Source: Toxonevra muliebris (Eukaryota > Arthropoda > Insecta > Diptera > Pallopteridae). From it: 64,000 nt of DNA. Under the pieces are notes generated by a model. The model was not told where the DNA came from. It did not search any database and saw nothing but the letters and a program-made list of their open reading frames with translations. Location of the stretch: positions 149,624,998 to 149,688,997 of the forward strand of contig OY829326.1 in the NCBI GenBank assembly GCA_963691655.1. Reading direction: 5' to 3'. Of the stretch, positions 34,320-45,789 are shown one piece after another; positions within the stretch are counted from its first letter, which is position 1; every line of letters starts with the position of its first letter. Made by a program: the position numbers and the translations under genes.

Positions 34320-35110
34320 ATATTTTTTCTGAATTTAGGTTTAAATTTGGATTTGAATTTTGGTGTAGCGTTGGTCTGAATTTTAGTATTTGCTTTGGCG
34401 TCTCAATTTTAGTTTTGTTTTTTGAATGAATTTAGTTTAAATTTTTTGTCAAAATTATTGCCTGAATTAAATTAAAGTTTTGTATGAATTTTGGTTTGTA
34501 TTTTAGTTTAATTTTGGCCAACACTGGTCTGAATTTTTTTTATGAGTTATATAACGCTTTTGGTATGGATTTCAGTATTATTTTTGGTATAAATGGATTG
34601 TGATCTGAATTTGTTGTGAGTTTTGGCCTGAATTTTCGTCTGAACATTAATTCAAATTTGATTGTTATTTTTTATTTGATTTTTGGTTTGAATTTTGGTT
34701 TAGTTTTTGTTTATTTTTGGTTTAGTTTTGGTCTGAATTTTAGTTTGATATTAATCTGAATTTTTGTTGTGATTTTAGCATAACTTTTAAATTGATTTAT
34801 GATCTGGTCCAAATTTGGCATGAGAGTTACTATGAATTTGGTCTGGATTTTAGTTAGAGCTTTGATTTCATTTTGGGTCAGAATTTTCGTTTTGATTTTC
34901 CTTCAAATTTTGAATTGATTTTTGATTTGAGTTTTGTCCTAATTTTCGTCGTAATTTTAGGTCGGAATTTTTGTTTAAATTTTCGTCCAAATTTTGAATT
35001 GATTTTTGATCTGAAATTGGTCTTAATTTTTATCTAAGTTTTGGTTTGAATTTTTATTTGGATTTACATCTAAATTTTGGATTGATATTTGATTAGTTAG
35101 AAAATGGTTT
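34320..35110 (+). repeat. Degenerate tandem repeat, TTTTGGTCTGAATT type
   Basis: About 50 imperfect units in plus orientation; same family as the blocks at 4.3, 24.2 and 50.8 kb. No coding capacity. Confidence 0.7.
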
Positions 35111-35244
35111 AGAATAGAGTTTAAAAATTAAAATAGGCATTCGTTCTGATAACTTTTGCATTAATTTTTCGAGATCTCAGAACGGCCGGTGTAATCCCAA
35201 AAATATAACCAAAAAAAAAGAGCCCTATAATAATCATAAAAGTC

Positions 35245-35282
35245 TCAGCATTTGAAGTCATTTGAAGTCAATTGACTTCACG
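35245..35282. mobile_element. Fragment of the TGAAGTC-rich hAT-like element
   Basis: ATTTGAAGTCATTTGAAGTC and ATTGACTTCACGGAAA match the interior of the element at 9549-10672 (near 9830-9900). It abuts the truncated retrotransposon that follows. Confidence 0.5.
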
Positions 35283-36095
35283 GAAAATTAAATCACTTAA
35301 TAGTGTAATTACTACCTCCAAAGTAGTCTCCAAATGCCGACAATCTCTAAATGAGATATCTGAGCATTTCAAGGTACACCTGTATTGGGTACCAGGTCAT
35401 GGTGGCATTCCAGGTAATTGTAAAGCCGATGAGCTAGCAAGGCTAGGCAAAAAATTCCCTACTCCTCGTGTAGACCCAGGGATGCCTATGGCAACCTGCT
35501 AAATGAACATATATAGCCAAATGATTAACATAGCTAACAAAAGGTGGAGAGAAACGTACACGTGCTCTCACACAAAATTAATTTGGCCCTCCTACAACCC
35601 AAAAAGGTCAAATTCTCAAGCTTTGCTAAATAGACCTTCTATTAGCAATACTGTAGCAGTAATCACTGGACATTGTCTGATCGGCAGACATGCCAGCAGA
35701 TTGGGGCTACCATCAAATGACTTCTGCAGAAGTTGCCTAAGCTAGGAAGAGGAGGAAACTACTCTCCACTTTCTCTGCAACTGTCCAGCGCTTGCCACAT
35801 GTAGACTAAAATCTTTTGGTCAACCCTTCTACAGCAATTTTGCTGACCTCGAATCTTCTGATATCGGAGACTTAGATAGGTTTATTAAAACCACAAAATG
35901 GTTTAGCTCTACTTGAGTTTCCTAGCTTACTGTGAATCTGCTGGCAGCACGGATTCTACAGTTTAGAGAACCCCAAAGTTCAATGTAAGATTAGAGAATT
36001 GTGGATAAGCCACGTGGTATTACAACGGGCCTTATAGGCCTAAGTAGGTCCTATTATGATAAGACAACCACTCTAACCTAACCTTACAAAAAATA
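35283..36095 (+). mobile_element. 5'-truncated non-LTR retrotransposon, RNase H and 3' end
   Basis: The reading frame begins inside an RNase H domain (SLNSVITTSKVVSKC, then VHLYWVPGHGGIPGNCKADELAR). A stop interrupts it near 35500. A C-terminal region follows with GHCLIGRHASRLGLPS and C-X2-C..HFLCNCPAL, a CCHC-like tail of RNase H-bearing non-LTR elements (I/LOA-like clades). The 3' UTR ends near CTCTAACCTAACCTTAC. 5' truncation is the usual outcome of incomplete target-primed reverse transcription. Confidence 0.85.
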
Positions 36096-36509
36096 AAATA
36101 GTAAAATCTTAACTAACAGCTTTAGATTAAAAAAAAAATCGCTTAAAAAAATACAACTTCAAAACAAATGAATGATCAAAACCTAGATTAGTGTCTTTTA
36201 AAGATCACATAATTAAAAAAAAGTATCAAATCAGATCCATTTCGATTTTTATTAATGGAGTTATTTTGTCACATGATCACGCCATGATCGGTTTCGAAAT
36301 TGAATCTACATGGCAATCGAATTCTTTATCTTTTCATAAACCAGTTATATTCATTGGCATTCTACTGCATTCTAGAGTTGGTATATTGGAGTTTATTGAG
36401 GATACATATATTTTTCTATCTCTTCTGGATGTCACTTAATATATCATACATATTCTCTCCCATTTTGATTAATGAATCAAGAAGGAATTTTTTTAACCTT
36501 GATTGGGGC

Positions 36510-37466
36510 CAGTGGCCGTACGTCCATATAAGCCCAAAAGCCGGGCTTGCCTAAGAATTGGTAACTGAAAATTTGTATAATATGTACTTACAAAATTACT
36601 ACCTTTGTTTTAACTGAAAGAATAATTTTCTTTTAAAATTTTTTATTTGTATTACCCTGTTTTTCAATAGCTCGTATATGTACTAATAAAAAATTAAAAG
36701 TGGATTATAGAGAATACACACAAGCATTCACGTTATCGCAGTTCATCAAGTTGGCTTTCACATGGCTTTTAAAATTTGAAAATGTATGTTTTCACAACAT
36801 ACTCTCGCTTATTCTAATTGGAAGTTCAATAGCTTTTTTAGTATGTGCAGTTCCAAAAAAAGTAGCAGCATACCAATTTTCTACTACTATGTATGATTTT
36901 ATATAGAACTTAAAAGCTGGCTTTCAGTTTTTGTTTGCCATTTGGAAAGTATTTGCTCCACTTTCTTTTACTCCTATATTTTTGTGCCATTAGATTTTAG
37001 CAGAGTTTCGAACCGGTTAAATTTGGGTGTTCAGATTCAGGTGTGGTCCGGTTTAGGTTCAAATAAAAGTGAAGCAAAACAAGGTTTTTCAAATAATAGT
37101 TTTACTTATTTACATACATTTATTAACTTTGCAATTTGCATTTTTTCATTCTGTTGACATTTTTCTTATATTTGATAATTTTGCATTTTTATTAATACGG
37201 TTTATAATAAGAGAAATTATCGTTGAGTTTCAAAAATAGTATATATCTCAACGATTTTAGTCCAAAAATGTCCTTTCTACGTTAATGTTAATATTTTAGC
37301 ATGTCGAAAAACGTTGGTAAAGCCCAGACAGAGCTTCCACTTTCCTTCTTTAATGCTTCAAACGGGATCTAGAACATTCCATCCTCATTGCCAATTTTAG
37401 CCTTTTTGGTTTAGTAAAAAAAATTTACTGGGCTTGCCTCATCAGTAAATGCTAGGCACGCCACTG
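36510..37466. mobile_element. hAT-like element, 957 bp, perfect 8-bp duplication
   Basis: ATTGGGGC at 36502-36509 and again at 37467-37474. The termini are CAGTGGCCGTACG on the left and CAGTGGCGTGCCTAG read inward on the right. No transposase motif is visible, so it is non-autonomous or gutted. Confidence 0.85.
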
Positions 37467-37474
37467 ATTGGGGC

Positions 37475-38790
37475 AGACCTGTACAAATGCTTGTACTAGA
37501 AATTTTACAGTACTGGCTGTGAACTTTCAATATAAGTCTCTAAATAATTCCTTGAATTTTAAAACGAACCTTCATGATCGAAGCGCCTAACGAATGTGCA
37601 AGATTTGAAGATATGCGGCAAAATAGTTGATTCCAAATATCTTTCTGTACCTTTTACAGTTTGAAACCGCTTTGTGATCACCAAGTTCCAGATATAATTG
37701 CGTCCTTTGGAGTTTTCGGAAGAAAAGCATGTTCAAAATACAGTTCTAAAGGAACGCAGAAAAATATTAGGGTAACTCCGTATTGTTCCTGGATAGGCAG
37801 AACTGACTACATCATATCACCAATTAATGAAGTGAAGCATTAAATAGTTTATATTAACTACCCGATAAAATCTTCTATAGACTCAAATAAAATATAAATA
37901 TTAGAAATTATCAGGGAAGAAAAACTCAAAATTAAATATTACAAAAAAAATGTAATAAATATTTGCTTAAAATATTGCAATTTTACAAATGATATCAAAT
38001 GTCCATTGGTTACACTAAGAAACTTTTAAATACTTTTAGAAAAACTAAACTGAAATCAATAATGAAGAAGAAAATAGAAAAAAAGCAAAAATCATTGAAA
38101 ACCGATCAAACAAAAGAGCAGATGTTTTATTTAACTTGACCGCATCTAATGGCCTGTGCCACTGAATTGAGAGTGAGGGGTTTTTTGTTTTTCGCTTGAT
38201 CCCTATACAAAATAAAAGAAAGAATCAACAACCAACAACAACAACGAAAGAGATAAACCAAATCATCCAAACCTAACCAGACAATGAAAGCAATATTAGG
38301 AATATACACAAGAGACTTGAGACTTTGACTTTGGCTTGCGGTAATGATAGTTATCAGCGTGTTTTAGGTTTTGGGGGAAAAAACACTAAATAAAAAACAA
38401 TTTAGGGGAACTAAGACATAAAACAAAGTTATAAGAAACCTTGACTTTGAAAGAAAGTATACAAAAAAAAAAAAAGCAAGTACGAATAGCTACTATTAAA
38501 ATATTTAAATTTAAAGTTTATTAAACTTTATTGTTTAATTGTTTAGTGTACATTGTAGAAATTGTTATTTTATATCCAAAAAAAAACAAATACAAGCTAC
38601 CAGCTGAAATTTTCCCCCACACACTAAAACAAGGAGAGGGAACACGCGAGTGTAGCCTAAGCAGCACGAGTATTAAGAAAAGGACCTCTATTAAAATGCA
38701 TCCCCTAGCAACGTTGAATATACATTTTTTTTTCTCATTTTTCTGTTTTGTGTTTTTGTTTTAATTCCTGTTGTTATTACATTTTTTTGT
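37475..38790. other. Intergenic stretch, no gene seen
   Basis: AT-rich; no TIRs, no convincing frames. A short plus-strand frame at 37661-37843 has no recognised domain. Confidence 0.5.
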
Positions 38791-38799
38791 TTTTTGTTT

Positions 38800-38990
38800 C
38801 ATATCGACGCGCACGTATCTCGTAAATACACCTGCCACGCGCCGCTCGCTACGCCAACCACGTCACTATCGCCGTTACCGTCGTCCACTGCTACTACCGC
38901 ATTCATATACTCGCGTCATTCGCATCCGATTATAGTTCAACAGAGCAGTACTCAACACAGTCAAGAGTTGTGAGTTACGCTTTTGAACTT
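38800..38990. promoter_or_regulatory. GC-rich promoter-like or enhancer-like segment
   Basis: Base composition jumps from about 30% GC to clearly GC-rich for some 140 bases. The segment holds an E-box, CACCTG (38829-38834), that reads GGCAGGTGT on the minus strand and so fits the Achaete-Scute/Daughterless consensus GCAGSTGK. One base further is CACGCG (38836-38841), the core of Hairy/E(spl) sites. The following TTCAACAGAGCAGTACTC is promoter-like, with a possible GTGAGT donor near 38970. No coding exon follows. It could be a proneural enhancer or a non-coding first exon. Confidence 0.4.
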
Positions 38991-38999
38991 GGTCTCTGC

Positions 39000-39885
39000 A
39001 TTTAATTAAAATATTAAGTATGTATGTATAAAAAAATAAAAACACTATAGCGTTAACGAAAACAACTAACTACAGCTAACAGCAACAACTTGTATGTTAA
39101 AACCGCACACAGATACTTACTCACACATATGCACATATGAGAGGGGTCCTGAACTTGTTTCAATAAACATTAATTTTAAATTCGACTACTTTTGGTTTTT
39201 AAACTGGGCTTTTGTAGTATTAATAGCAAGGAGCAACAACAAGTTTCTGTTTGTGGCTACTAGCTGCAGCTATTATTATTTTCATTATTTTTGTTTTTAT
39301 TGTTGTTGTTGTTGTTATCATTTGCTGAAAGGACAAGCGTGACGCTGCAAGCACGCGTCCGGAACTATGCTTCATATAATAAGCGAAGAAATTTGCATCG
39401 AGTTATCTTCGGGACAGGGTGCAGGAATGAAGGGGATGTTTATATATATATATATATATATTGAATAAAATTAACTATAAATCAAATGAAATTCTATTTT
39501 ATTTAGCATTCTTGTAACAGGTATGGTATGTTTTTTACAAGACAAACAAATTTCTAGTTACTTATTGCTTGCTAGATAATGTTGGCTTTCGAATCGTTTT
39601 TCTTTTTATTCATCTGACAATATCAGCATTGCCTTGACTTCGTAAGATTCATGGAGTATCCATATGCTATCCATATGGTAGTAACCGTCAGCAGCAAACT
39701 AGATGAATTTGGCGAGAAAGCTTAAAAATGCATCATCTAAGCGCCATCTATAGGCCGACCGTTTTTATTGAATTTTTTGCACCAGGGTTTTTTGGGCCAA
39801 GAAATCAATTTTCTGACTCTATTTTGATTTAAAAAATATTCCTAAGGGGGTTTGGTAAATAATACCATAATGAGGGTTACAAAAT
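39000..39885. other. Intergenic stretch, no gene seen
   Basis: Contains a (GTT)n-like tract near 39300-39318 and an (AT)n microsatellite at 39440-39461. The frame at 39094-39342 is low-complexity. Confidence 0.5.
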
Positions 39886-39892
39886 TTTCCTG

Positions 39893-40960
39893 TTAGTCGG
39901 CAAATATGCAGATGATCTAGAGATAATTGTAGCTAGAAAGTTTGGATCAACTATTACAAAGGCAATGAAATCAGCTATTCAATTGGGTTTAGATTGGAAC
40001 GTCATAGAAGACCTATTGATCATCCCTAACAAAGCTGTTCTTGTTCCCTTCACTAAAACGTATAAATTGGGCCTTAACCTACTTTAAGTTCAAAACATTT
40101 TTAAATATTCTGAAGATGCCATATACTCGAGTATTATACCTGACAAAAGACTAAAATGTAATATTCATACGAATAAGGAGTGCTCACGAAAAAATTTTAA
40201 TATAAAAAAATCAAGTAAACCGTAAATTTCTCTGCTGATCGACTACGTAAAAGTTGTCCCCAGGAAGCTGTGAAAAGTCCGCCAATACATATTTTTCGTC
40301 ACCCTTAATGTAATAGTGAAATTTTCTTACATTCTTGCATTCTTTTGTTCTATTTTTTACGTCAATGCTTTTCGTATCATTCCGATCAGGGACTTTCTGA
40401 ACTTTGTACGATTTAAGGCTTACTTCCCTGTTCACTTTGCGGAAAAATGATTTAAAGTAACTGCATTTTGAGCTACTTTTCTGCCCGAAGCATTTGGATT
40501 TTTATGAAAAAGGTCGTTGTCACGTTTAGTTTTGTGTAGGTCTACCGATCCACTTTTATTTGTTAGATCCCACCTCTCAATCAATGTTTAGATTGCCATT
40601 AAAGTGTTTACAAACACGGCTAATAGTTTGACGGCAGTTTTGCCAATTTGTAAGTGACTTTCAAAATGATTTTTCGAGATTTGGCTTGAGTATCCATTTT
40701 TAGTTAATACTTTTGTGGAAATGAAAACAATTTTTTTTTGGATTCATCTATCTTTAAAACTAAAGACGATGATATGTTAAATAAAAACTGAGCTACAATT
40801 TTTTCGTGCTCACCCCTTAATGTCCTGACAAAAGGAACTAGAGATATCTCTTTAGAAAGATTTGGGGTCTTACTCCCAAGATGATTTTCTGGCTTTTATT
40901 ATGTCAGTTACATGGTTCTTTGGTAGAATATCCAGTATTTCACATCCCGCTAGATCTGAT
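39893..40960 (+). mobile_element. Reverse transcriptase fragment of a non-LTR retrotransposon, split by a Tc1-type element
   Basis: A YADD catalytic motif (near 39905) is followed by LEIIVARKFGSTITKAM, AIQLGLDWN and, after damage, a YLGVILDKRL-like stretch (RVLYLTKDKRL) with NIHTN. Removing 40176-40817 plus one TA restores the frame into TKGTRDISLERFGVLLPR, which resembles the next RT segment. Both ends are truncated and several stops and frameshifts are present. Confidence 0.75.
40176..40817 (-). mobile_element. Internally deleted Tc1-type element with TA flanks
   Basis: Inverted termini are AGGAGTGCTCACGAAAAAATT and AGGGGTGAGCACGAAAAAATT, with TA on both sides (40174-40175, 40818-40819). 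The 642 bp interior keeps pieces of a transposase related to the copies at 12.6 and 60.3 kb. On the minus strand at 40435-40211 it reads GDEKYVLADFSQLPGDNFYV, the region around the first catalytic Asp. Distinct termini show it is a different family from those copies. Confidence 0.85.
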
Positions 40961-41145
40961 TGAATTAGCTAATGTCCTAGTTTCGGTTCATTTGCTCTTA
41001 ACCGTCTGAGGAGAAAATGCACTTCCAGTGGTAAGAAAAAATCGGGATGTTGATTTCCGTGTTTAGAAGCTCCAAATAGTCAAAAAAGGCTATTCACGAA
41101 TTTTTAGATATCCAGGTTTAGCCATACGCGATGTACACATGACAG

Positions 41146-41455
41146 GCTGAGAGAAAAAGTGGGCTTAAATTAATATAAGAGCAAAAGTGAAATAATTCAG
41201 TATCTCAGTGCAAGAATGGCACAAGTAATACGGCTTGGAGTGAAAATGAAACGACTTAAAAGTAAGAGCAAAAATGGTATAACAATTCTTTCAGAGAAAA
41301 AACAGCATAGTTTTTTATTCCGTTTCCGCTCTGAATATATTTCGTTTCACTTTCGCTCTGAACATATTTCGTCCCGCTTTTGCGCTGAACAATATTTGTG
41401 TCGCTTTTGCTCTTAAGTAAAATTATTCCACTTTTTTTTGACAAATCAAATTATT
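41146..41455 (+). repeat. AAGTG/CGCTCTGAACATATTTCG repeat family, copy
   Basis: Begins AGGCTGAGAGAAAAAGTGGG and holds internal units such as CGCTCTGAACATATTTCG and GAGCAAAAGTGAAAT. It lacks the proper right terminus found in the next copy. The interior is close to a palindrome at low resolution. Confidence 0.7.
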
Positions 41456-41626
41456 GCTTGTCGTCGATGTTGACGCTGGCAAAATCATAATCTTTATTTG
41501 AGGTGTTGGTCGGCAGATTCATTAAAAATAATCGGAAAAGTGGACCGGAAAATGAAATTTATTTTTATTATTTAGTGTGAAATGAGGACGATTCGGCATT
41601 AATTCACTTTAGAATGTTAAATCACA

Positions 41627-41955
41627 GGCCCAGAGGAAAAGCGGGCTAAAATTTATATGAGAGCAAAAGTGAAATAATTTAATATCTCTGTGCAAGAACG
41701 GCACAAGTAATACGGTTTGGAGTGAAAATTAAATACTCTAAAAGTAATGGTATAATAATTCTTTCAGACAAAGAACAGCATAGTTTTTTATTCCGTTTTC
41801 GCTCTGAACATATTTCGTTTCACTTTTGCTCTCAACATATTTCGTTTCACTTTTGCTCTCAACATATTTAGTTTTGTTTTTGTTCTTATGTAAAATTATT
41901 CCACTTTTTTCTGAACGTAGAAGTTATACCACTTTTCCTCTCAGCCTCTCATATA
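41627..41955 (+). mobile_element. Complete-looking copy of the same family, with inverted ends
   Basis: The left end, CAGGCCCAGAGGAAAAGCGGG, and the right end, read inward as GAGGCTGAGAGGAAAAGTGG, form an inverted repeat. The body is collinear with 41146-41455 and, inverted, with 27760-27978. It is a short non-autonomous DNA element; superfamily undetermined. Confidence 0.6.
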
Positions 41956-42029
41956 TGTGTACGAAAATCCTGAGAGGTTTAATTGATATATAGACAGCCC
42001 AAAAATGTAAAATTGATAATTAATACAGA

Positions 42030-42310
42030 AGTACGGTGACCACCGTAGCCTAATGGTTAGTGTGTTGAAATACTACTCAGAGGTTCCCGGACTCAGTGCT
42101 CAGAACAGTCCAAAATGGAAACTAAAAATTGCAAATGGCAAACCTCGAAAAATAGTATTTGCCTAAGAAAATCTTTTCACTTCGCTGTTCGGTTTCGGCA
42201 TAAAACCGTAGGTCCTTTCCATTCGTGTATAAATATAACGCACACCTCATCTATGGATGTGTAAAGCTCGATCTAGGCTCGATGAGTTGTTGAGCCATAA
42301 TAGTAGAAGT
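42030..42310 (+). mobile_element. tRNA-derived SINE copy 2
   Basis: A-box-like TAGCCTAATGGTTAG at 42046-42060 and B-box-like GGTTCCCGGACTC at 42082-42094. The central block at 42189-42215 (GGTTTCGGCATAAAACCGTAGGTCC) corresponds to the block in SINE copy 1. The tail ends in AGTAATACAAAAA. Not a functional tRNA gene. Confidence 0.7.
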
Positions 42311-44865
42311 AGTAATACAAAAAATTTGGATTAGAAAGAAACCAATGGAAACGTATTTTCAGTTTTTTCTTCAAACATCGTGTAAAAATGTGTAGGAATG
42401 AATATAATCCAAAGAGTTCTACCTTTTCCGGTATCCCGTCCCCTGAACGTGCTTAAAAATTTCTAAAATACTTGTGTTTCATACTTGTGTTTCTGCAGTG
42501 CATTTCAACGTGTACATAATTTACGCTGTTTTGAGCATCTGGTCGCTGAACAAGCTAGGAAGGGCTTATTTGGCTTGATCTTTTCGTTTGAGGGTTGGCA
42601 AAAAACAATAGCTTACATAATGTGACCTTATTCCAGGCCTTCAACTACCTAAAAGACATGCTATTTCCTACGCCCATAGTAGGTTCATTGGCTAAACCAC
42701 AGCAGACGTCAGACTGTTAGCGGGCTATATGTTTAGAAATTGATATATTTAGATGATAACTGAGTAATAGTTAAGCCTGTGCAAAAAGTCAAGGTCTCGT
42801 CTATAGACGACATGATGAAATATGACGAGACGATTCAACGAATTCTATGTGAGAAAATTCTATTTGAATGTCCAGCACTGACTTAGCAAAGAAGCGGAAT
42901 TTTCAATAAGCCTCCTTCGTCTGCAAAATAAGTTCTAGCCTTTATTAAGGTAGTATGTGACCGTCTTTTGTTCTAATCAGGGAGTTGACACAAAAGATAT
43001 TTTAGTGCCTGACTATTGAGTTTTCCTCATTTAACTAATAGCAATAATAACTAGCTCCTGTAAGCATATAGAATTATGAAAAAAACTTCTCCTTCGAATT
43101 GCAAGACTAGCATAATTAGATTTCGCGAGAGCTCATTCCATAGCAGACAATGTTAGACAATTCCCATCGAAGCACAGAATATTCTTCCATAATTCCATAT
43201 TTACTTTTAATTCTTATGTATTTGAAAAATGCAAACCAAATCATAATTTCTCTCCAAATTCAGACATTTTTGAAACACTCAATTCAAGTATGTGTGAGGA
43301 TATTTATTTATTCAAAATAAAGGTAACGAAATGTATATAAAATGCAGCCTTGTACATATAAATGATGATCCTTTGAGTATACCTCATTGTTTTTCATAGT
43401 CATAGTCTAAAAGGCTTCGCGTCGTTCAAAGCGTTTTCAATTACAGAAACAACATGAAAATGTGAAACCACAAAATTCTGCCACTGGTGGCAGCAGCTTA
43501 TTTAAATATTTGTATAGCCAGAAAATATAAGAAAGGACAATGAATTTTCACAAAACTCAACCAAAAATAGAAAAGAAAAGGACTCTACATGCAAACAATA
43601 AAAGTGTTAATGATGCCAAAAAAAAAGAACAAAATCGAGGAAAAAAAAAGGATATACACAGCTCAGCATTGTAAATATGAAAAATTGTTTTGCAAAAATA
43701 TAAAACGAAAGGATTCATGAATGTCATGACATTTTGAGATTGATATTATTTCAAAAGTGCCAACGAAAGCAAAAAAGAAATAAAGAACTAAAAATTGACA
43801 CGGGTTTTGTGCATAAAAATCAATGATTGAAATGAATTTCCTCTATAAAATGCGAAAAATAAACCGATAAAAGAAAAACACCTGGATCTTTTCTTGTTTT
43901 GTTTTTTCTTTTTTTTTTTTTTTTTGGTGTCATTAATATGCATCAATATGTATGTATGTAAGTATATCAAAAGAAAAGGGAAAGGAAAGGATTTTTGTTA
44001 AGTAAATGCAATTGCAACGGAAATGCAAAAAAGGATTTTTTCTCCCTCATTTTAATTTCTTGCTCAAATCTTCATGCTGTCAAAAAAAAAAAACAAATCA
44101 AATCAAATCAATTGTATGCAGTTGCGTTTTGCAGCATGGTATTCTGATGCGCTTACTTGCTGGTATAGCTTGATTTGGTTTTTAATTTTTTTTTTGTTGA
44201 CAAGAAGTTCTCTCTGTCAATAAAACATTCTGTTTCAATCATCAGCTTCTTCATCCATTCACTCATCAAAATTCCATAGTATTGGAACTGCAGAAATTCC
44301 AACAATTAAGCATACACTTGTATACTCAAAGAAAACGTTTCGTACAGTTGCGGAATGGAGAGCTTATAGTTTCAAAAAAATATTTAAGATACATACCTAA
44401 GTATTGATTATTCATAAATATGCACACACATATACCCAGTAATGATTCCAAAGATTCCCTAAGAGGGAATTTTAATTTTTTCGTCCCTTTAAACTTTTTT
44501 TACATCATGACCAAAATGATCAAAATCAATGAGATTTTCATCAGATTTAAGTGCTAAACCCCTGCAACTTTCCAAAATTATTTTTTTCTAGCTCTTTCTT
44601 ATAAATAGCCCTTGATAATCGTATTTAAATTCCACTGAGTATAATAAAAGCTAAGAAAAAAAAACCGCAGGCCTAAGTTGCCACTATTCATGGGAGAAGA
44701 GAATGTATTATTTTTTCAACAATATTTTTGAACTTCACAAGATTGAATAAAATTAACGGTTGCTTGAGAACCTGACCTGTTTTTAATGAGACCGACGTAA
44801 TGCAAGTCTTTGCCGTGCTTATTTTATGAGGGCATAGGTTTCATCGTTGTATCGTTAGTATGTGT
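42311..44865. other. Intergenic stretch, no gene seen
   Basis: AT-rich, with poly(T) near 43908-43926 and A-rich runs near 43620-43650. No domain-bearing frame and no TIR pair noticed. Confidence 0.5.
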
Positions 44866-44987
44866 CTTAACACAGAAATATAAAATCGACATATAAACTA
44901 TTATAATCCAGCTCTGTATTGATGGGGCTTAGACGATATAAATTATTTTTTTTTTTAATAATCGAACTAGTCATCGGAAAATTGTCT

Positions 44988-45678
44988 AATATTAGGTCCG
45001 TTCCCGTACTTTTTGGGTAAAGTCTGTTAAAATGAGAGTAAACGAAAAATGCTCTCTCTGATACACAAAAATGCACAAAAGTACGGGAACGCACAAAACC
45101 ACTTTTCTTGCACGAAACAAAACGTCAAATTTTAACGACAGTTAAATTCAAAAAATAAAGTTTCTATGATATTTAATAAAATAAAAATTGTTAATAAATA
45201 ATGAAAAAATTATACATAAATTTTTCGCCTGTCTACTTTTGTAGAATCTTCGGGTTCACAATCACCACTTGTATTATTCAGAAATGGCAGAAGCTTCTAC
45301 AGCGTCAGAAGTTGAACAGACAATTACGTCATTAACTTGTATTTAGAATGTATTTAAAAATTAACTAATATACTATTACTTAATTTTTAAATGTCTTTTA
45401 AACATTTTCCATTTTAAATATCACTTATTTTTCAAAAAATTCTTTATTTATTTATTCATTTAAAATTTTCAATATATTTTCACAAAAGCAAAACAGCTGA
45501 TAAATACAAAACAGCTGACTGTTTGACACTTTTAACATTTTTACCCGAAGAAAAAGTGTGCGCTATTTCGTGCAAAAAGCAGAAGACAATTACTCTCTCA
45601 TCTCTGCTCTCATTTGCAAGTTTTTTGAGTACGCGAACGCGTTCACCTGCGTTGTAGTACGGGAACAGAGCTATTATT
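44988..45678. mobile_element. TIR element with GTTCCCGTACT ends
   Basis: The left end AATATTAGGTCCGTTCCCG and the right end, read inward, AATAATAGCTCTGTTCCCG match at 16 of 19 positions. Both continue into GTACT. Internally, TTGCACGAAA occurs in both halves in inverted order. Two CAGCTG E-boxes 22 bp apart lie at 45493 and 45515. No coding capacity; the target duplication is unclear, so the boundaries are approximate. Confidence 0.6.
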
Positions 45679-45789
45679 ATTTTATAGAAGTGAGTGTAGT
45701 TTTTTGTTTGTTATTGAACGGCAAAAAGAAGTGTTCAAGAATATAGCACTTTTGTGTTCCCTTTTGCTATTCTCTAAATAAACCTCCGT

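Noticed and set aside
36700..36906. 68-codon hydrophobic frame inside a hAT-like element
   Set aside because: No ATG start and no hAT transposase motif on either strand.
45493..45520. Two CAGCTG E-boxes as a scute enhancer
   Set aside because: They lie inside a mobile element and do not match the fuller GCAGSTGK proneural consensus; more likely element sequence.
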